From: Planctomycetota bacterium
GTDB taxonomy: Bacteria; Planctomycetota; JACOTG01; JAJDCM01
Direction of reading: 5' to 3'
Length of the DNA: 52,824 nucleotides
Assembly: GCA_029260825.1 (NCBI GenBank)
Contig: JAJDCM010000363.1
Coordinates: 1-52,824, forward strand
Shown here: piece after piece, positions 50,919-52,824 of the stretch
How the letters are laid out: each line of letters starts with the position of its first letter
How positions within the stretch are numbered: position 1 is the stretch's first letter
The notes under the pieces: model-generated
What the model saw: only the letters and a program-made list of their open reading frames with translations
Database searches by the model: none
What the model was told of the DNA's origin: nothing
Position numbers and translations under genes: made by a program

Positions 50919-52276
50919 CCGTTCTCCCTATCTGTTGACGTTGATCCGGTCTTTGGGGTTGAGCTGCTTCGAAGCTGAGCATCGATTGCTCTTGCTGCTC
51001 TTTGGCCTTCATCAACCGCATTGACGACTTCTTTTCCTCCGTTGCGAGCATCGCCGCCGGCGAAAACTTGAGGGTTTCCAGTGACGAAAGTCTGCGGATC
51101 GGCTTTGATACACCCATCCTCCGTGAGTTCGACGCCAGGAAATTCCTTGGCCAGTCCCCGCAGTTTGGATTGCCCGATCGCGACCACAACGAAATCACAA
51201 GGAAGATCCGCAAGTGCATCCTGTGTTGGTTTTCCGTCTTTCGTTCGGGCAAGGGAAAGGCCAAGAACATGACCCTTCTCTCGAAGAACTTCGCGAGGCG
51301 CAGCATTGGAGATCAATGTCACACCCTCTTCCTTTGCCGCCGACCACTCGTGGAGATAACCAGACATATCTTCTTCAGATCTTCGGTAGACAAGGTAAAC
51401 GTGGGGAACTCCGAGTTTCCCAAGCTCTCTTGCTGCGTCAAGAGCTGTGTTGCCGCCTCCGATGACGACCGCGTTCTTCACCGGCGGGAGAGTATAGCCA
51501 GGTTCGGTCTTGAGTCGTCGGATCCAGGCAACGGCCCCCTGGACTCCTTCTCCGTCTTCACCCGGAATGTTGAGTTTTGAATCGCTACCAAGCCCGGGGC
51601 CGATGAAGATGAACTGGTGACGGTCGAGAAGCTCTTTTCCGGTGATAGTTCGTCCGACTTCAACTCCTGTTTGAAGATCGACCCCGAGTTTCAGAATGAA
51701 GGACACCTCGGCCAGACTCTCGTTCAGGTTCATCTTGTAAGGAGCGACGCCGGTGGTGTTCAGACCGCCTGGCAAAGGATCTCGTTCATAGAGAACCGTT
51801 TCGTGTCCGAGAAGAGAGAGAGTGCCGGCACAAGCCAGGGAAGCCGGGCCAGCGCCCACGAGCCCCACGGAAAAACCCGTTGGCGGGTTCCTGGGAAGAA
51901 GGTCTGGAGACGCCGCGTGATCCATGGCGTAGCGCTGCAATTTGCCGATGGTAATCGGAGGACGATTCCAGCCCACGTAAACGCAGGTCTCTTCGCAAAG
52001 AACCTCGACAGGGCAGACTCTTGCACAGCTTGCTGCCAGGAGATTGGCGTTGAGGATGGTTCTTGCCGACCCCTTGAGATTTCCAGTGGCGATCTTGCGA
52101 ATGAACGTCGGGATGTCGATCGCCGTCGGACAGGAGGGGATGCACGGGGCATCATGGCAATAAAGGCAGCGCTGGGCCTCGACGAGGGCGTCCCCCGGAT
52201 TCAGCGGAGCGTTCTTTTCCTCAAGCCCGGATTCAAGTCGATGAGGAGGAGCTTCAAAAATTGGGGAATCGCTCAT
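50915..52276 (-). CDS. preT: NAD-dependent dihydropyrimidine dehydrogenase subunit PreT
   Basis: 453 residues, the NAD- and FAD-binding partner of PreA, related to the glutamate synthase small subunit. The N-terminal Fe-S domain has CLYCHDAPCIPSCP and CARVCPVEVLCEETC. The FAD Rossmann motif is VGLVGAGPASLACAGTLSLLGHE; the NAD(P) motif is AVVIGGGNTALDAARELGKLG. VVAIGQSKLRGL and GGDARNGGKEVVNAVDEGQRAA are the family's C-terminal FAD blocks. The start lies 6 bases after the stop of the class III aminotransferase gene. In the reaction it passes NADH electrons through FAD and Fe-S clusters to the PreA FMN. All main motifs are present. Confidence 0.93.
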   Translation of the reverse strand: MSDSPIFEAPPHRLESGLEEKNAPLNPGDALVEAQRCLYCHDAPCIPSCPTAIDIPTFIRKIATGNLKGSARTILNANLLAASCARVCPVEVLCEETCVYVGWNRPPITIGKLQRYAMDHAASPDLLPRNPPTGFSVGLVGAGPASLACAGTLSLLGHETVLYERDPLPGGLNTTGVAPYKMNLNESLAEVSFILKLGVDLQTGVEVGRTITGKELLDRHQFIFIGPGLGSDSKLNIPGEDGEGVQGAVAWIRRLKTEPGYTLPPVKNAVVIGGGNTALDAARELGKLGVPHVYLVYRRSEEDMSGYLHEWSAAKEEGVTLISNAAPREVLREKGHVLGLSLARTKDGKPTQDALADLPCDFVVVAIGQSKLRGLAKEFPGVELTEDGCIKADPQTFVTGNPQVFAGGDARNGGKEVVNAVDEGQRAARAIDAQLRSSSTPKTGSTSTDRENG

Positions 52277-52282
52277 GAGAGA

Positions 52283-52824
52283 TCAGGAAGCTTCCATGGA
52301 GGTAAAGGACTCGGTGAGGATCTTCACCGCTTGATCAATTTCATCCGGCCCGACGGTCATGGGCGGAGAAATCCGGACCACATTTCCGGACATGCCGCCT
52401 TTGCCGATGAGGAGGCCTCGTTTCTTGGTTTCCTCGAAAAGCCGTCCGAGGGTTTTTGGGTCGGGTGTTCGATCCGAGGCCTTCTCGTCCACGACGATCT
52501 CGATGGCTTGCATCAGGCCCATGCCGCGCACGTCACCGATTTTGCTGGGGAACTTGCTCTGCAGAGCGCAGAGACCGTCTCGCAACCTGGCCCCCATTTC
52601 TTCCGAATTCTTGAGGAGCTTGTCGTTGTCGATCACATCCAGTGTGGCGTTGGCGGCGGCGCAAGAGATGGGATTACCCCCGAAGGTGGAGATCGTCGAC
52701 GTCTTGAAGGAGTCGGCGATTTCCGGAGTGGCAATCGTTACCGCCAGGGGGAAGCCGTTGGCGATCCCCTTCGCCATGGTCATGATGTCAGGTTCGACAT
52801 TATAGTGCTCGATCCCGAACATCT
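52283..52824 (-). CDS. Class III aminotransferase (5' truncated by window end)
   Basis: C-terminal 179 or so residues of a PLP-dependent class III (omega-type) aminotransferase; the start lies right of the window. The PLP lysine is in DIMTMAKGIANGFPLA, and STFGGNPISCAAANATLDVI is the following family motif. Relatives include alanine-glyoxylate aminotransferase 2-like and beta-alanine/omega-amino-acid aminotransferases. Placed directly before preT and preA, it could transaminate beta-alanine or 3-aminoisobutyrate, the products of reductive pyrimidine breakdown. That role is inferred from context. Dihydropyrimidinase and beta-ureidopropionase genes are not in the window and may lie beyond its right edge. 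Confidence 0.85.
   Translation of the reverse strand, partial: MFGIEHYNVEPDIMTMAKGIANGFPLAVTIATPEIADSFKTSTISTFGGNPISCAAANATLDVIDNDKLLKNSEEMGARLRDGLCALQSKFPSKIGDVRGMGLMQAIEIVVDEKASDRTPDPKTLGRLFEETKKRGLLIGKGGMSGNVVRISPPMTVGPDEIDQAVKILTESFTSMEAS

Overview
This 52.8-kb window comes from a moderately GC-rich Gram-negative-type bacterium. Signal peptides, lipoproteins and periplasmic multiheme cytochromes all point to a two-membrane cell. Several features recall Planctomycetota or a related lineage: an ECF sigma factor beside a transmembrane Ser/Thr kinase, a caspase-fold protein, c554-type multiheme cytochromes, a GH123-type hydrolase and serine/arginine-rich secreted proteins. This placement is inferred from gene content; no rRNA or tRNA gene is visible.

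Layout. (1) 1-3974, plus strand: end of a sugar epimerase/dehydratase, two GT2 glycosyltransferases and a MoxR ATPase, a surface-polysaccharide-type cluster closed by a hairpin. (2) 4069-7705, minus: a secreted beta-helix protein and an unusual Ser/Arg/Gly-rich, Tyr-rich TPR protein. (3) 8006-11994: adenine deaminase, a GT4 glycosyltransferase and a membrane-anchored pentapeptide-repeat protein. (4) 12430-22535, plus: a six-gene respiratory operon, the most striking locus here. It encodes a diheme-type membrane cytochrome b, a decaheme cytochrome c, a pentaheme cytochrome c, a NuoE-NuoF fusion, an 803-residue iron-sulfur hub with two cyclic-nucleotide-binding domains, and a second pentaheme cytochrome c. 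(5) 22549-25752, minus: a GH123-like hexosaminidase with an F5/8C domain and a glycosylasparaginase, a likely glycoprotein-degradation pair. (6) 25996-27977: a TraB/ChaN-like lipoprotein and a DAO-family FAD oxidoreductase.

(7) 28219-34934, plus: ECF sigma factor, transmembrane Ser/Thr kinase, exported caspase-fold protein and a large lipoprotein, tightly packed and probably one signalling operon. (8) 34941-40256, minus: fdhD, a NuoE-NuoF fusion beta subunit, and a selenocysteine formate dehydrogenase alpha subunit read through an in-frame UGA with a SECIS-like hairpin. (9) 40390-46504, minus: a TPR lipoprotein, an M43 metalloprotease and an M1-type aminopeptidase. (10) 46657-52824: a sodium:solute symporter and an SLC23-like nucleobase transporter converge on preA, preT and a truncated class III aminotransferase. 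Together these suggest uptake of uracil/thymine and their reductive breakdown.

Two NADH-type modules are present, one with formate dehydrogenase and one with multiheme cytochromes. In both, the NuoG-like partner has lost the three cysteines of the His(Cys)3 cluster while keeping the surrounding alignment. Five convergent gene pairs have stop codons overlapping or within 14 bases of each other, leaving no room for a terminator.
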